A stretch of 64,000 bases of DNA from Delphinus delphis (Eukaryota > Chordata > Mammalia > Artiodactyla > Delphinidae), in NCBI RefSeq assembly GCF_949987515.2, contig NC_082689.1, positions 7,679,501 to 7,743,500 of the forward strand, written 5' to 3'. Below the pieces are notes generated by a model. That model ran no database searches. It saw only the letters and a list, made by a program, of their open reading frames with translations, and was not told the DNA's origin. Made by a program: the position numbers and the translations under genes. This document shows positions 1 to 9,310 of this stretch, in pieces (the first letter of the stretch is position 1; each line of letters begins with the position of its first letter).

Positions 1-1260
1 AGATGTTTCTACACGTCGCAGCTTAAGGTATCTGCTGGATTCCATTCCGATAATCAAATACACAAACCACTTTTTTTTCTGTGTGAGCCACTAAAGGAAA
101 GATATGGCAGGGAAGATATGTTTCCAACATTTCATACTTTGTTTAATACAAACAATGTCATGTGCGGAAACAACGTAAGTGCACCCGGTGGAACAGCTGT
201 TCCGAACGGATCTGATTTTAAAGGATATTAGATGATAAAACCTGCAGTGGCAGCAGAACCTGCAAAACTCACTCACTGGCCCATCCACGGTCAACCACGG
301 CAGGGAAAAACTAGAAAACCTGAGGGCACATAAAATGCTGCAGGAGCCATCAGTGCTGTTAACTTTCAGAAACCAAGATTGTCCGAGTAGAGGAGAAGCT
401 TTATGACAGATACTTGGTGATGAGGTTGGGTGTGACCATGAAAACATCCCAGATCAACCCCACAGAACGAGCCATGTTTATGGCAAGGTATTGAGAGCTG
501 TTATCGGTCCTCCTGCCCTCTTTCTTCCTAACTTCCTTTCCTTCTTAAAGACCGATGTGCTGGTATTTTTCCAGGTGACAAGCATGTGGACCAAAATAAA
601 CAACCCATAATAGGAATTGTAAAGAGCTTTATTTGAGCCAAACTGAGGACTGGAAGACAGCCTCCAGATTACTCTGAGAAACGGTTCCAGAGAAGCATGG
701 ATTTCAGCACAGCTTTACATCCCGTCAGAACAAAGAACATCAAACAAGTCAGGGATACATTCCTTCAAAGTTTCAAAACAGCTAGATCAGCGCATACACA
801 GAGCGTCAGTATGGCCTTGGCACCTGGGAAGGGAGTCCTATCATGGAAGGAGGACCAACGCTGGCATCTCAAGAAGGGAGGAATTTAATTTTTAACTTGG
901 ACGTTCTTTATGCCTGGTCAACGTGTCCTTTTCTTAGTAATTAAAGTAGATGTACAATGTATGTTTGATACGCCACAGGCAGGCTGTTCTAGTAAGCATA
1001 AAATTCAAGTTAACTCATGTATAAGCCAGAATGACTTCCCCAGACCTCAATATGTGAACATTTCTTTTATCAACAGCTATCAGTCTTAAGCACCCAATAA
1101 AAAGCTTGAAAAAAATAAACACACTTTCTCTGCACCTGCCCCTTCAAGATAAAGATGTTAGAACTGATGCTTGAGAATGTTTCCATGGACGCATGATTTT
1201 GTGTCCAACACTCTTTGACTGATAAGACCCCTCATACCTGCACAGTTTTTAAAAACTTGG
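1..1260. other. Unassigned flank downstream of ALPI
   Basis: No exon of a known gene is recognised here. The stretch 240-470 has a protein-like, frameshifted reading on the plus strand (see findings). The stretch 560-900 looks like an old interspersed repeat, with a run around 620 reading like the interior of a mammalian LTR, but I cannot name the family. The remainder is AT-rich and shows no structure I can support. Confidence 0.3.
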
Positions 1261-1261
1261 A

Positions 1262-1400
1262 AACAGAAACTGGTTGTCATTTAGGTTTAATTTACGTACC
1301 ATAAAATTCACCCTTTTAAAGCGTACAATACAGTGGTTTTTTCAAATACCCAAAGTTGTGCAGCCATGATCACTAATTCCAGAATAGTCTGTTTTTAAAC
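1262..1400 (+). mobile_element. Old L1 3' UTR fragment (L1M type)
   Basis: The segment around 1290-1395 (ending in the phrase 'agttgtgcagccatgatcac') matches the 3' untranslated region shared by ancient mammalian L1M elements. It is short and diverged, with no ORF left. The subfamily is not determined. Confidence 0.5.
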
Positions 1401-1889
1401 CTGTAGTTTGAAAATGTAGAGTCTCCTTGGGCTTTGAACCCACCTATGAAACATAAACCACCTTCTTCCATTCAGCTCCATAGCTTTGTGACAGCCACTA
1501 AAACCCAGAGTTGAAGTAAACTGCCCTGAGAGCCTGGCCTTCAAATTGATGTTTTACAGCGTTAAATCAAAATTTTAGTAAATAGAGGAGCATACTGTCA
1601 TATTAACATTTCTAGTGAGAGCAAAATGCTTTCTTGCAACTTTGTAAATGTACAAAGAAATTTGTCATTTTATAAAATTTATCAGAAAATATGGCTGTCC
1701 TCACCTTTGTAAAATTCTCTGAAATGTTCCCTTTGGGGATAGATACTCAATGAGTGTAGTCATGCTGGAGTGGGTGCTCAGAAATGTTACGAGTCTGCAC
1801 TTCCTCTCTGGTTTCCCAGCTCCCACCTCTGCCTCACAACCTGCAACAACAAAAGAAGCAACAGAACAGCCTCTTCTCCCCTCAGGAGC

Positions 1890-2335
1890 CAGCAGGCTAT
1901 TTTCTAAGAGTCAGGTCCTGTTATGCCCCTGCTCAAAGCCTTCCAATCACAGCCCACACTCTGGGTAAAGTGCAGACTCCTCCCCCTCTGCACCCCGCCC
2001 CCATCCCTCCTGTCCCCTCAGCTTCTACCTTCTTTACCTGCCCCCACTCCCTCCAACTCTGATCCTGCCTCTGGCCTCACCAGCGCCTGCCGCTGCTGCC
2101 TGAGGGCCCCTGCACCGCTGTCCTTCTGCATCGCTCCAGCCCTCACTTCCTTTGGTCCTTGTTCAGCCGTCAGCTCCTCAGGCAGCCCCTCCCTGACTGC
2201 TGATGTGAATCACCCCGCACCCCTCACACAGACACACACTCTGCCCCCACTTGCTAAGGAGTTTTCTGCCTAGAACATATCACTCCGGGCATCACACTGT
2301 ATAACAGTTTATTTGACAATTGCTTTGTCCCTCCC
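1890..2335 (+). mobile_element. L2 LINE 3'-end fragment
   Basis: C/T-rich sequence with the L2 3'-end progression: 'gcccctgctcaaagccttcc', then a run of pyrimidine-rich phrases, 'cagcccctccctgactg', and a terminal 'gtttatttgacaattg'. This order is characteristic of the ancient L2 element. Open frames here are chance by-products of low stop-codon density. Its end carries the sequence read as the poly(A) signal of the phosphatase gene on the other strand. Confidence 0.5.
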
Positions 2336-3063
2336 GGAACCCACAGCTCCCCCGCTGCTCCTTGGCTCTCCCAGCCTGGAATGGGCACCGGGGCAGGTGG
2401 GGGGGGCACCATCACGGTAGCTGAGTGACGTGGGACAAGCCTCCTTCCCGGGTCGCCGTCTCCTCTCTAATGGTACCGTTGGCTTCCCAGGAGGGGCGGC
2501 TGAGGACTTTGCGTCGAGGGCCCCCTGGCTGTCCTGGTCCCAGCAGCCTCCTTGGCCAGCAAGGTGCCTACAGGGTGGGTTCCAGGAGGACAGGAAGCCA
2601 CGCCTCCGCAGGGGCCCCTAAGTCCTCGGGTCTCCAGGAAAGGCGCGGCGTGGGTTCTAGGCGGGCCTAGGGACAGCTCTGGGAGAGTGCCTGCCTGGTC
2701 CGCAGGCAGGGCTACGGGTGCCGAGGGGAGACTGCGTGGTCCAAGCCCCCGCCTTTCCTGGGGTCCCAGCTGCACAGCACAGAATCTTAGGCCACCGAGC
2801 TTGGGGGCAGGGAGGAGGACTATAGGTGTCACAGGAAAATCAGGGCTCAGCCTCCAGGGTGGCCCGGGCCCGTGAAGGGCGGGGGGCTGAGAATCCTTAT
2901 CGCTGGGAGGTGAAGGTCTGGCGGAGGGCCGGGTGGGGGACGCGGGGGCGGTGGCCAGGATGGGACACCGTGGTGGGGACTCCGAGGTGGCAGCTCGGGT
3001 GTGGCCTGGGCTAGGGCCTCTTGCGCGGGAACAGGAGCCCCTGAGGCCCGGGGCGGGTGTGGG
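2290..3063 (-). other. ALPI: ALPI 3' UTR (inferred)
   Basis: GC-rich sequence between the stop codon at 3064 and the candidate poly(A) signal. Several ORFs of 60-120 codons overlap it on both strands, but they have no recognisable domain. The extent depends on the poly(A) call. Confidence 0.4.
2308..2313 (-). terminator. ALPI: Candidate poly(A) signal of ALPI
   Basis: AATAAA on the minus strand, about 750 bp past the ALPI stop codon. It is the first canonical hexamer I find downstream of the stop. It would give a 3' UTR of about 770 nt (roughly 2290-3063). It lies in sequence that looks like the end of an L2 element. The cleavage site itself is inferred. Confidence 0.45.
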
Positions 3064-3362
3064 TCAGTGCAGGCCGGTCGCCAGCAGCACCGGCAGCAGC
3101 GCCCAGACCAGCAGCGCCAGCGAGGGCGGGCAGGCGGCCTGGTGCGCGGCGTCGGCGGGACCGCCGGGGGGCTGCAGGTGGCAGTCGGTGGTGTAGGGCT
3201 CCACGCAGGCAGCGAAGGCCATGACGTGCGCCACGAAGGTCTGCTCCTGCACGCCGTGCACCAGGTGCGCCTGCGGGCCGCGCGCGAACACCGCCACGTC
3301 CTCGCCGCCGTGGGTCTCGCTCGTCAGGGGCACGGCCGCTTGCTGCCGGTACGCGGGGTCGC
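3064..3362 (-). CDS. ALPI: ALPI exon 11 and stop codon
   Basis: 299 nt, acceptor GTCAG, ending TGA. It encodes [20 protein letters not shown], the [12 protein letters not shown] segment and the GPI-signal tail ending LLATGLH. Very GC- and CpG-rich. The last two cysteines are separated by seven residues (VEPYTTD), one more than in human or cow as I recall them. Confidence 0.94.
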
Positions 3363-5958
3363 CTGACCGGAGGGTGGGAGTTCAGGGCATGCGGGGAGGC
3401 GGGACCCCTCCCGTGAGTTCCCGGCCGGGGTCCCGCCCCCAACGCAGCCCCCTCTGCACTCACTGCTTTCGATCTCGTTGACGTCGGGCCTTGAGGCTCC
3501 GGCAAGCACGTACCCCGGGCCGTTGCCATAGAGGATGGAGGTGTAGGACTTGCCGTCAGTGGCGTTGTCAAAACCCAGCCCTGCAGGGAGGAGGGGGTCC
3601 GGTGACTTCCATGCGCCTCCTGTGTGCTGGGCCCGGCCACGTCCGGCCTGTTCACTGGCTCACCCCTCGCCGGAGCCGTGCAGGGAGGAGGGGGTCCGGT
3701 GAGCACGCTGGCCCCAGCCTTCCATGCGCCTCCTGTGTGCTGGGCCCGGCCACGTCCGGCCTGTTCACTGGCTCACCCCTCGCCGGAGCCGTGCAGGGCA
3801 GTTGCTCTTACTACCCGACTTGGCGGATGAGGAAACTGGCTCAGAGCAATGTCTGCCATGTAACTTCCGGAAAAGCGCCCGCGCCGCTCCCTGGGCTTAC
3901 CGAAAATGGAGCTTCCGCGCAGTGTGTAGCCGCCGAAAGAGAAAACATGGGAGTGGTCGGCGGTGACGAGGATCAGCGTGTCTGCTTCACTAGTGAGCTG
4001 GCTGGCCTTGGCAATGGCATTGTCGAACATGACCGCCTCGGTCAGCGCCCTGTAAGCTATGCCTTCGTGGTGACCGTGGTCAATGCGGCCTCCTGCAAGA
4101 AGGTCACGTATAAGCTGCCGAATCTGCCCTGACTGCCCCCTTCCTTCCTCTGCTCATCAGGGGCTGCCACTCACCCTCCACGAAGAGGTAGAAGCCACGG
4201 GGATTCCTGCTCAGCACACGCAGGGCTACTTCCGTCATCTCCTGCAGGGATGGGTCCTTGGCGTGGTCTCGCTGGAACTCATACTTCATGTCTGCTGGCT
4301 CAAAGAGGCCTGTGGGAAAGGGGACCAGTAGTGACCGGCAAGTTAGGGTGCAAGGAGGACCAAAGGCAGCCATCCCGGGGGAGGACAGTGGGGTGGGTGG
4401 GGTCATTACCCATGAGGTGTGTTACACTGGGGTCCTTAGATGCCTGAATGAGCGCGGTGCGGTTCCACACGTACTGGGCACCCTGGGAGGGGCAGGACCA
4501 GGCCTCAGCCCATAGCCCGACACCCTGCAGCCCCTGCCCTGCTGTACCCCGTGCACCCACGAGCCCCCATCACCTGCTGCTTGGCCTGCCACTCCTGCAC
4601 CAGGTTCCTCTGGTCCTTCCGGATTCCGCTCTCACTGGTGTTGCCTGGGTATTCAGGGTCTGGGGTCCCCTCAGGAAACATGTACTTTCGGCCTCCACCC
4701 AGGATCACCTGGGGCCAGGGATTAGGGTAAGTGGGTTCGGGGCCCGGCTGGCCCTTTGCTCCCTCCTCAGACAGCCCCTAGCGTCCCAGCCAGGTCTGTG
4801 GGTGGCCTGGGATTGTGGCGGGTGTGGGACCCGCCCCTTGCCCCTCACGTCTCACATCTATGTCCATGTTGTAGACGAGCTGCATGGCGATGTCCCGGCA
4901 GCCCTCCTTCTTCGCCTGGGCAGGCATGTCCGTGTCCGAATACCAGTTACGGTTCACCGTGTGTGCATAGGTGCCAGCTGGCGACGCATGCTGCACCCTC
5001 GTAGTGGTCACCACTCCCACTGACTTCCCTGGGGGTGGCAGAGGTCAGGATGGGCCACTGAGGTCTCTGAGCCTGTCCCTACCGGCGAAGCTGGCCCCAA
5101 GCCTACCTGCTTTCTTGGCCCGGCTCATCACAGATGTGACCTCATTGCCAGGTACCGTGCTGCACTGGTTGTACCGGGCAGCTGCACTTACACCAATGGT
5201 CTTCATGTTGGCCTTGACCCCGCACAGGTAGGCGGTGGCCGTGCCTGCGCTGTCTGGCACCTGTCTGTCCACGTTGTATGTCTGGGGGCAGAGATGCTTT
5301 CAGCTCTGCTCGCGGGTGTACACCCAGATCCTGACCCAGGCCCTGGGGCCCATGCTCACTGTACCCAGGCCCTACCTCAGCCCCAGCCCTCCTGGGACCT
5401 TCCTCCTGCCATGCTCCCTAGCCCCACGCCCACCCCTCTGGTGTAGAGCACCCTGAGGCCACTCAGCCCTTACCTTGGACAGAGCCACGTACGGGAACTG
5501 GTCCATGGCCAGGGGCGTCTCCGCTCCCAGTTTGCCATTCATCTGCCCCTTTAGGATCCGAGTGGCTGTCACCGTGGGCACCCCCATCCCTGTAGGTACA
5601 CCTTGTGTCAGGCCTGAGTGCCCAGGGCCACGCTGTGTCTGCCGGCAGCCGAGGGTCCCGGGGCTGTGGGGCGCCGGGATGGACAGGCCTAGCGCACTCA
5701 CCATCCCCCAGGAAGAGAATGAGATTCTTGGCAGCCGTCTGGCTGGGCTGCAGCTTCTTAGCAACATCCAGGGCCTGGGCTGCCTGGAGGTTCCAAAAGT
5801 CTGGGTTTTCCTCTTCAACTGGCCAAGGGGAGAGTGGACTCAGGTCAGCCTCGGGGAGCCCCCTGTGTCGGGGGGCGGCTGGGAGGCGCCTCATTACCTG
5901 GGCGGAAGCCAAGGGAGAGCTGCAGGCCTAGCAGCAGCGGTACCCAGGCCCCCTGCAT
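3064..5958 (-). CDS. ALPI: Intestinal-type alkaline phosphatase, complete 11-exon gene
   Basis: Joining eleven exons gives 1593 nt, that is 530 codons plus TGA, with GT-AG at all ten introns. The product is a GPI-anchored, dimeric Zn/Mg alkaline phosphatase of the cell surface; the intestinal form dephosphorylates luminal phosphoesters including LPS. Visible motifs are a signal peptide (about residues 1-19), LFLGDG (metal Asp), [11 protein letters not shown] (nucleophile Ser), [18 protein letters not shown] and ETHGGEDV (metal ligands), and a hydrophobic C-terminus after an Asp-Ala-Ala GPI-site-like segment. The residue two before the Glu of ETHGG, a specificity position that distinguishes placental (Glu), germ-cell (Gly) and intestinal (Ser) enzymes, lies in TSETHGG and is Ser. 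The C-terminal tail resembles the bovine intestinal enzyme. The start is the ATG directly before the signal peptide. Length fits the family (528-535). Assignment to ALPI rather than another tandem paralogue is an inference. Confidence 0.93.
3464..3580 (-). CDS. ALPI: ALPI exon 10
   Basis: 117 nt, acceptor TGCAG, donor GTGAGT. It encodes [18 protein letters not shown] through RPDVNEIES. The acceptor lies next to a tandem duplication in intron 9. The first residues ([10 protein letters not shown]) differ from the more usual LAPSKA-type start in other mammals and create an Asn-Ala-Thr sequon. Confidence 0.94.
3584..3793. repeat. Tandem duplication in ALPI intron 9
   Basis: Two near-identical units abut: 3584-3680 (97 bp) and 3681-3793 (113 bp). 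The second contains an extra 16 bp after 'ggtccggtga'. A third partial start follows at 3794. The unit includes the C/T-rich tract just before the exon 10 acceptor. Confidence 0.9.
3901..4092 (-). CDS. ALPI: ALPI exon 9, metal-binding exon
   Basis: 192 nt, acceptor TGCAG, donor GTAAGC. It encodes [19 protein letters not shown] through RGSSIFG. It holds the Zn ligands of RIDHGHH and TADHSH. Confidence 0.96.
4175..4309 (-). CDS. ALPI: ALPI exon 8
   Basis: 135 nt, acceptor CACAG, donor GTGAGT. It encodes [17 protein letters not shown] through RGFYLFVEG. It carries the metal-site Glu of FVEG. Confidence 0.95.
4410..4482 (-). CDS. ALPI: ALPI exon 7
   Basis: 73 nt, acceptor CCCAG, donor GTAATG. 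It encodes [17 protein letters not shown] through SVTHLMG. The Asn-Arg-Thr sequon is conserved in the family. Confidence 0.95.
4574..4708 (-). CDS. ALPI: ALPI exon 6
   Basis: 135 nt, acceptor CCCAG, donor GTGATG. It encodes [20 protein letters not shown] through WQAKQQ, in phase 0 at both ends. It contains an N-glycosylation sequon (Asn-Thr-Ser). Confidence 0.95.
4856..5028 (-). CDS. ALPI: ALPI exon 5
   Basis: 173 nt, acceptor CCCAG, donor GTGAGA. It begins [18 protein letters not shown] and ends MDID. It includes the conserved Ser of HASPAG (Mg ligand) and the Cys that pairs with the one in NQC. Confidence 0.95.
5107..5281 (-). CDS. ALPI: ALPI exon 4, catalytic serine
   Basis: 175 nt, acceptor CCCAG, donor GTAGGC. 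It opens with [18 protein letters not shown], which contains the phosphoserine nucleophile, and continues to RAKKAG. Cysteines in LCGVK and NQC match conserved family cysteines. Confidence 0.96.
5474..5589 (-). CDS. ALPI: ALPI exon 3
   Basis: 116 nt, acceptor TACAG, donor GTAAGG. It encodes [19 protein letters not shown] through YVALSK and ends on a codon boundary. Its sequence is very close to mammalian intestinal and placental phosphatases. Confidence 0.95.
5702..5818 (-). CDS. ALPI: ALPI exon 2
   Basis: 117 nt, acceptor CCAG, donor GTGAGT. It encodes [10 protein letters not shown] through LILFLGDG. It carries the first metal-ligand Asp. The exon length equals that of human ALPI exon 2 as I recall it. 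Confidence 0.95.
5898..5958 (-). CDS. ALPI: ALPI exon 1 (coding part)
   Basis: 61 nt from ATG (5958) to the donor GTAATG. It encodes the leader [17 protein letters not shown] and three further residues, and leaves one base for the next codon. The leader has a short hydrophobic core typical of a cleaved signal peptide. Confidence 0.93.
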
Positions 5959-6055
5959 GCCTGTGCGATGGCGGAGGGCGTCAAGGCTGGGACGCTGGGG
6001 ACGTGGCTCTCGGGCGAGGCTGGGACACCAGGGTATCAGCTTCAGTACAAGCTGC

Positions 6056-6112
6056 TTGGGCTTAAATCAGGGAGGACTTTATCCCGGCTGTAAAAGGCTC
6101 TGTGTCCCGCCC
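6056..6112 (-). promoter_or_regulatory. ALPI: Putative ALPI core promoter
   Basis: Reading the minus strand towards the ATG at 5958 there is a GC box (GGGCGGG, 6106-6112), a GATAA motif (6078-6083 region) and a TATA-like ATTTAA (6062-6067). A start about 25-30 bp further on would leave a 5' UTR of 70-80 nt. GATA, CDX and KLF factors are known regulators of intestinal phosphatase promoters. The assignment of these particular sites is an inference. Confidence 0.4.
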
Positions 6113-6124
6113 AGTGCCTAAGGC

Positions 6125-6750
6125 GGCCACACCCTGTCCCTGGTCCTGACCTATGACTTTAAGCCAAGTTGCCAGAGGGAAGTGGAGGGGTGTGGCTGAG
6201 TGCACGGGGGTGGGGGGGGTGGTCCTGATGGAAGCAGGTCCTTCTCTCACAGGATGGTCCCCAGCTGGCTCTTCAGGGTGGGGTGGGGATTAGGGGGCAG
6301 AGGCCCTTTGCCTGAGGAACATCTGCAAGGGCCTGATGGGGGCCACTCCCATCTCTCTGCTCACCAAGTCCTGTGGGAGAACCATCTCTCCTTCATTCAC
6401 CTCGTGTGTCAGTAGTTTCTGAAAGTCAGCATGGCCTGGTTTGGCCCTGGGTGCTGAGGGAAATGCGATTGGAGGCACACAGCCAAGGCCAGGGGCCGAG
6501 GTTGGCCTTCCTGATGCCCTGAGGCACAGAGACACGTGGGGTGGTCTGGCTGCCCTGCCACCCACTCAGCTTCTCACCAGTCTTGGCCTGGGCAGGTGGG
6601 GTGGGCACGGGGCTGGTGGCGGGAGAGGAGGGGCCCTGGAACCTGGGCCTAAAGTTCTCCTGCTGTGGAAAAGGGTGCAGCTGGGTGACAGCAGAGTGGG
6701 GGCCTTGTGTATGTCTCCAATTACTGAGGGCTAGGCTGGGCCAGCGTTGT
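6125..6750. other. ALPI upstream flank, no gene seen
   Basis: GC-rich sequence with several short G-runs. No exon or repeat family is recognised. Confidence 0.4.
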
Positions 6751-6751
6751 C

Positions 6752-6823
6752 TCTGTGTGTGTGTGTGTGCGTGTGTGTGTGTGTGTGCGCGTGTGCGTGC
6801 GCGTGTGCGCGCGCGTGTGTGTG
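6752..6823. repeat. (TG)n/(CG)n alternating tract
   Basis: About 70 bp of almost pure alternating purine-pyrimidine, mostly TG with interspersed CG steps. It lies about 0.8 kb upstream of the ALPI start codon. Open frames across it are artefacts of the repeat. Confidence 0.95.
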
Positions 6824-6911
6824 GAAGGTGCCTGTAAAGGGCTGCACAGGCAAGGCACACTCACAGGCGTAGCTTCTGATAAGGAGCTAAGAGGTTTCAG
6901 TTGCCCCAGGC

Positions 6912-7480
6912 TGGGTTCAAAACATTCCTCCAATCCGGCAATCCCACTTCTGGGTATATATCCCAAAGGACTGAAAGCAGGATCTAGAAGAGGTATTTGT
7001 CACCCACGTTTGTAGCAGCAGCCCTCACAGTCGCCAAGAGGTGCAGGCAAGTGTCCACCAGCAGATGAGTGGATGAAGAAAGCATGATACAGCTACAATG
7101 GAATATTATTCAGCCTTAAAGAGGAAGGGAAGTCTGACACCTGCTACAACATGGATGAACCTTGAGGACATGATGCGCGGTGAAGCAAACCTGTCCCCCA
7201 AAGACAAACACTGTGTGATTCCACTTCACTAGGTGTCTCAAGTTGTCAGACGCATAGAAATAGAAAGTTGGATGGCGGCTGCCAGGAGCTGGGAGGAGGG
7301 GGCTTGTGTAACAGATGCAGACTTTCAGGTTTGCGAGATGACAAAGTTCTGGAGACCTGTGGCCGACAATGTGAATAGATTAACACTACTGACCTCGACA
7401 CTTAAAAGTGGTCAAGATGGGAACTTTTATGTCGTGTCTTTTACCACAATTAGGAAATTTTTTTCAAAGAAAACAACGTG
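6912..7480 (+). mobile_element. Old L1 tail (ORF2 3' end plus 3' UTR)
   Basis: Decayed L1 ORF2 C-terminal sequence: 'atcccacttctgggtatata', later 'tggaatattattcagcctta', 'aacatggatgaaccttgag'. It is followed by 3' UTR and an A-rich end near 7470. The copy is 5'-truncated and full of mutations. The L1M class is likely. Confidence 0.75.
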
Positions 7481-7640
7481 TACCTCCCAGCCCCACCCAC
7501 CCCAGTGGACCGCAGTAGCCCCTCCCCACGCAGCCACCTCACCCCCTGAGTCAAAGTGCCCTGGCCCCCAGCATCCCCCTGCCCAGCCCCACTCCCCAGT
7601 GTGCCCTCCCCTCAGGCAGAACTTCTGGGCTCCTCCTCCT

Positions 7641-7951
7641 TTTTTTTTTTTTTTTTAAATTTATTTACTTGATTTACTTATTTTTGGCTGTGTTGGGTCT
7701 TCATTGCCGCGCGCGGGCTTTCTCTAGTTGCACTGAGCGGGGGCTACTCTTCATTGCGGTGCGCGGGCTTCTCCTTGCGGAGCACAGGCTCTAGGTGAGC
7801 AGGCTTCAGTAGTTGTGGCTCACGGGCTCAGTAGTTGTGGCGCATGGGCTTAGTTGCTCCGCGGCACGTGGGATCTTCCCGGACCAGGGCTCGAACCTGT
7901 GTCCCCTGCATTGGCAGGCGGATTCTCAACCACTGCGCCACCGGGAAGCCC
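7641..7951 (-). mobile_element. CHR-type SINE (tRNA-Glu derived)
   Basis: Starts with a poly-T stretch and 'ttggctgtgttgggtcttca', and ends in the reversed tRNA-derived head 'gcgccaccgggaagccc'. The flanking 'ctcctcct' on both sides is the probable target-site duplication. Confidence 0.93.
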
Positions 7952-8224
7952 TCTCCTCCTCCCTTGACCTGCTCTTCCACCCGCTCACCACGCTGACCCA
8001 GGTGAAACTCTAGCTCTCAGAGGACACACCAGGTTAGGGGGCATCCTTCCTGGCCTCTGCGAGTTGCCTCCATAGCTGCCTCTGTCCCCTGCATAGTCTT
8101 GTGCTTGGAAAATTCTTGGCTACAGGTCAGGAGAGACTAACGCCTGGGCAGGCCCTTAATTAATGAATCAGTTCCTTTGACCAGGCCGTAGGTTAAAGTT
8201 TTGTTACTCCAAGATTAATCTTTA

Positions 8225-9310
8225 GTCCAGTGAATTCCCAGTCCCCTTTTTTAATTTGAATTTTTGACATAACTGTAGATTCACTTGTGGTTCTAGGAAA
8301 TAATAGAGATCCCTTGTACGCTTCGTCCAATCTTCTCCAGTGTTATAATTCACAGATTTTCACATTTCTCTTCAGATTCCCCCATTTTACACGTGCACAC
8401 CTGTGATTGTGTAGGTTCTGTACCATCTTATCACATGCGTGGGTTCATGTAAACACCAGCACAGTCAAGGTGCTGAGCAGCTCCAACCCCACCTGCTCCT
8501 TTACAGCCACCCCACCCTCTGTCCCTAATCCCTGTCCCGTATTTCTAAAATCCTGTCATTTCAAATACGTTACATGAGTGGAATCATACAATCTTTTTTT
8601 TCTTTTTGTTTTTGCGGTACGCAGGCCTCTCACCGCTGTGGCCTCTCCCGTCGCGGAGCACAGGCTCCGGACGCGCAGGCTCAGCAGCCATGGCTCATGG
8701 GCCCAGCCGCTCCGCAGCATGTGGGATCTTCCCAGACCAGGGCACGAACCCGTGTCCCCTGCATCAGCAGGTGGACTCTCAACCACTGCGCCACCAGGGA
8801 AGCCCCACACAATCTTTGGGACTGGTCTTTTTCACTCAGCCTACTTCTCTGGAGATTCACCCGAGCAAGGGTCAGCTGTTGACTCCTTTGTGCCGCTTAG
8901 CAGTGTCCGGGGTGAGTGGACCCCGCGGCGTGTTTAACCATTCTCATGTGCAAGGACCTCTAGGCTGATTCCAGGTTTGGCTGTTATGAATAAAGCTGCC
9001 ACGAATCTCCTCGGACAGGTTTTTGCGTGAACATTTCATTTCATTCCATTTCTCTGGGATGCGTGCCCAGGAGTGCAAATGCTGGGTCACAGCGTTGTTG
9101 CATGTCTAGTGTTTTTGTTTGTTTGTTTAAGAAAGCACATTCCCCTGCGGCCCCCCAACCGAAATGACCTAATTGTTCTGCAGGGTGGTCGCACCACTTT
9201 GCATTCCCACCAGCAATGTACGAGCGATACAGTTTCTCTGCATTCACACCACCATTTGGTGTTGTCACTGTTTTTAATTTTAACCATGCTAATAGGTGTG
9301 GAGTATAAAG
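8225..9310 (+). mobile_element. L1 3' UTR fragment interrupted by a SINE
   Basis: Phrases such as 'cataactgtagattcacttg', 'acatgagtggaatcatacaa' and 'ggctgttatgaataaagctg' are typical of old mammalian L1 3' UTRs. The copy is split by the SINE at 8597-8808. Confidence 0.65.
8597..8808 (-). mobile_element. Short CHR-type SINE, cetacean variant
   Basis: Poly-T head then 'tttgcggtacgcaggcctct' and 'tcccgtcgcggagcacaggc', ending 'gcgccaccagggaagcccc'. The target-site duplication 'acaatcttt' is present at 8588-8596 and 8809-8817. This variant is highly abundant in whales and dolphins. It inserted into an older L1. Confidence 0.93.

Noticed and set aside
3011..3706. 231-codon minus-strand ORF across ALPI exons 10 and 11
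   Set aside because: It runs in a different frame from the phosphatase for most of its length and reads through introns. It is a by-product of the GC- and CpG-rich sequence.
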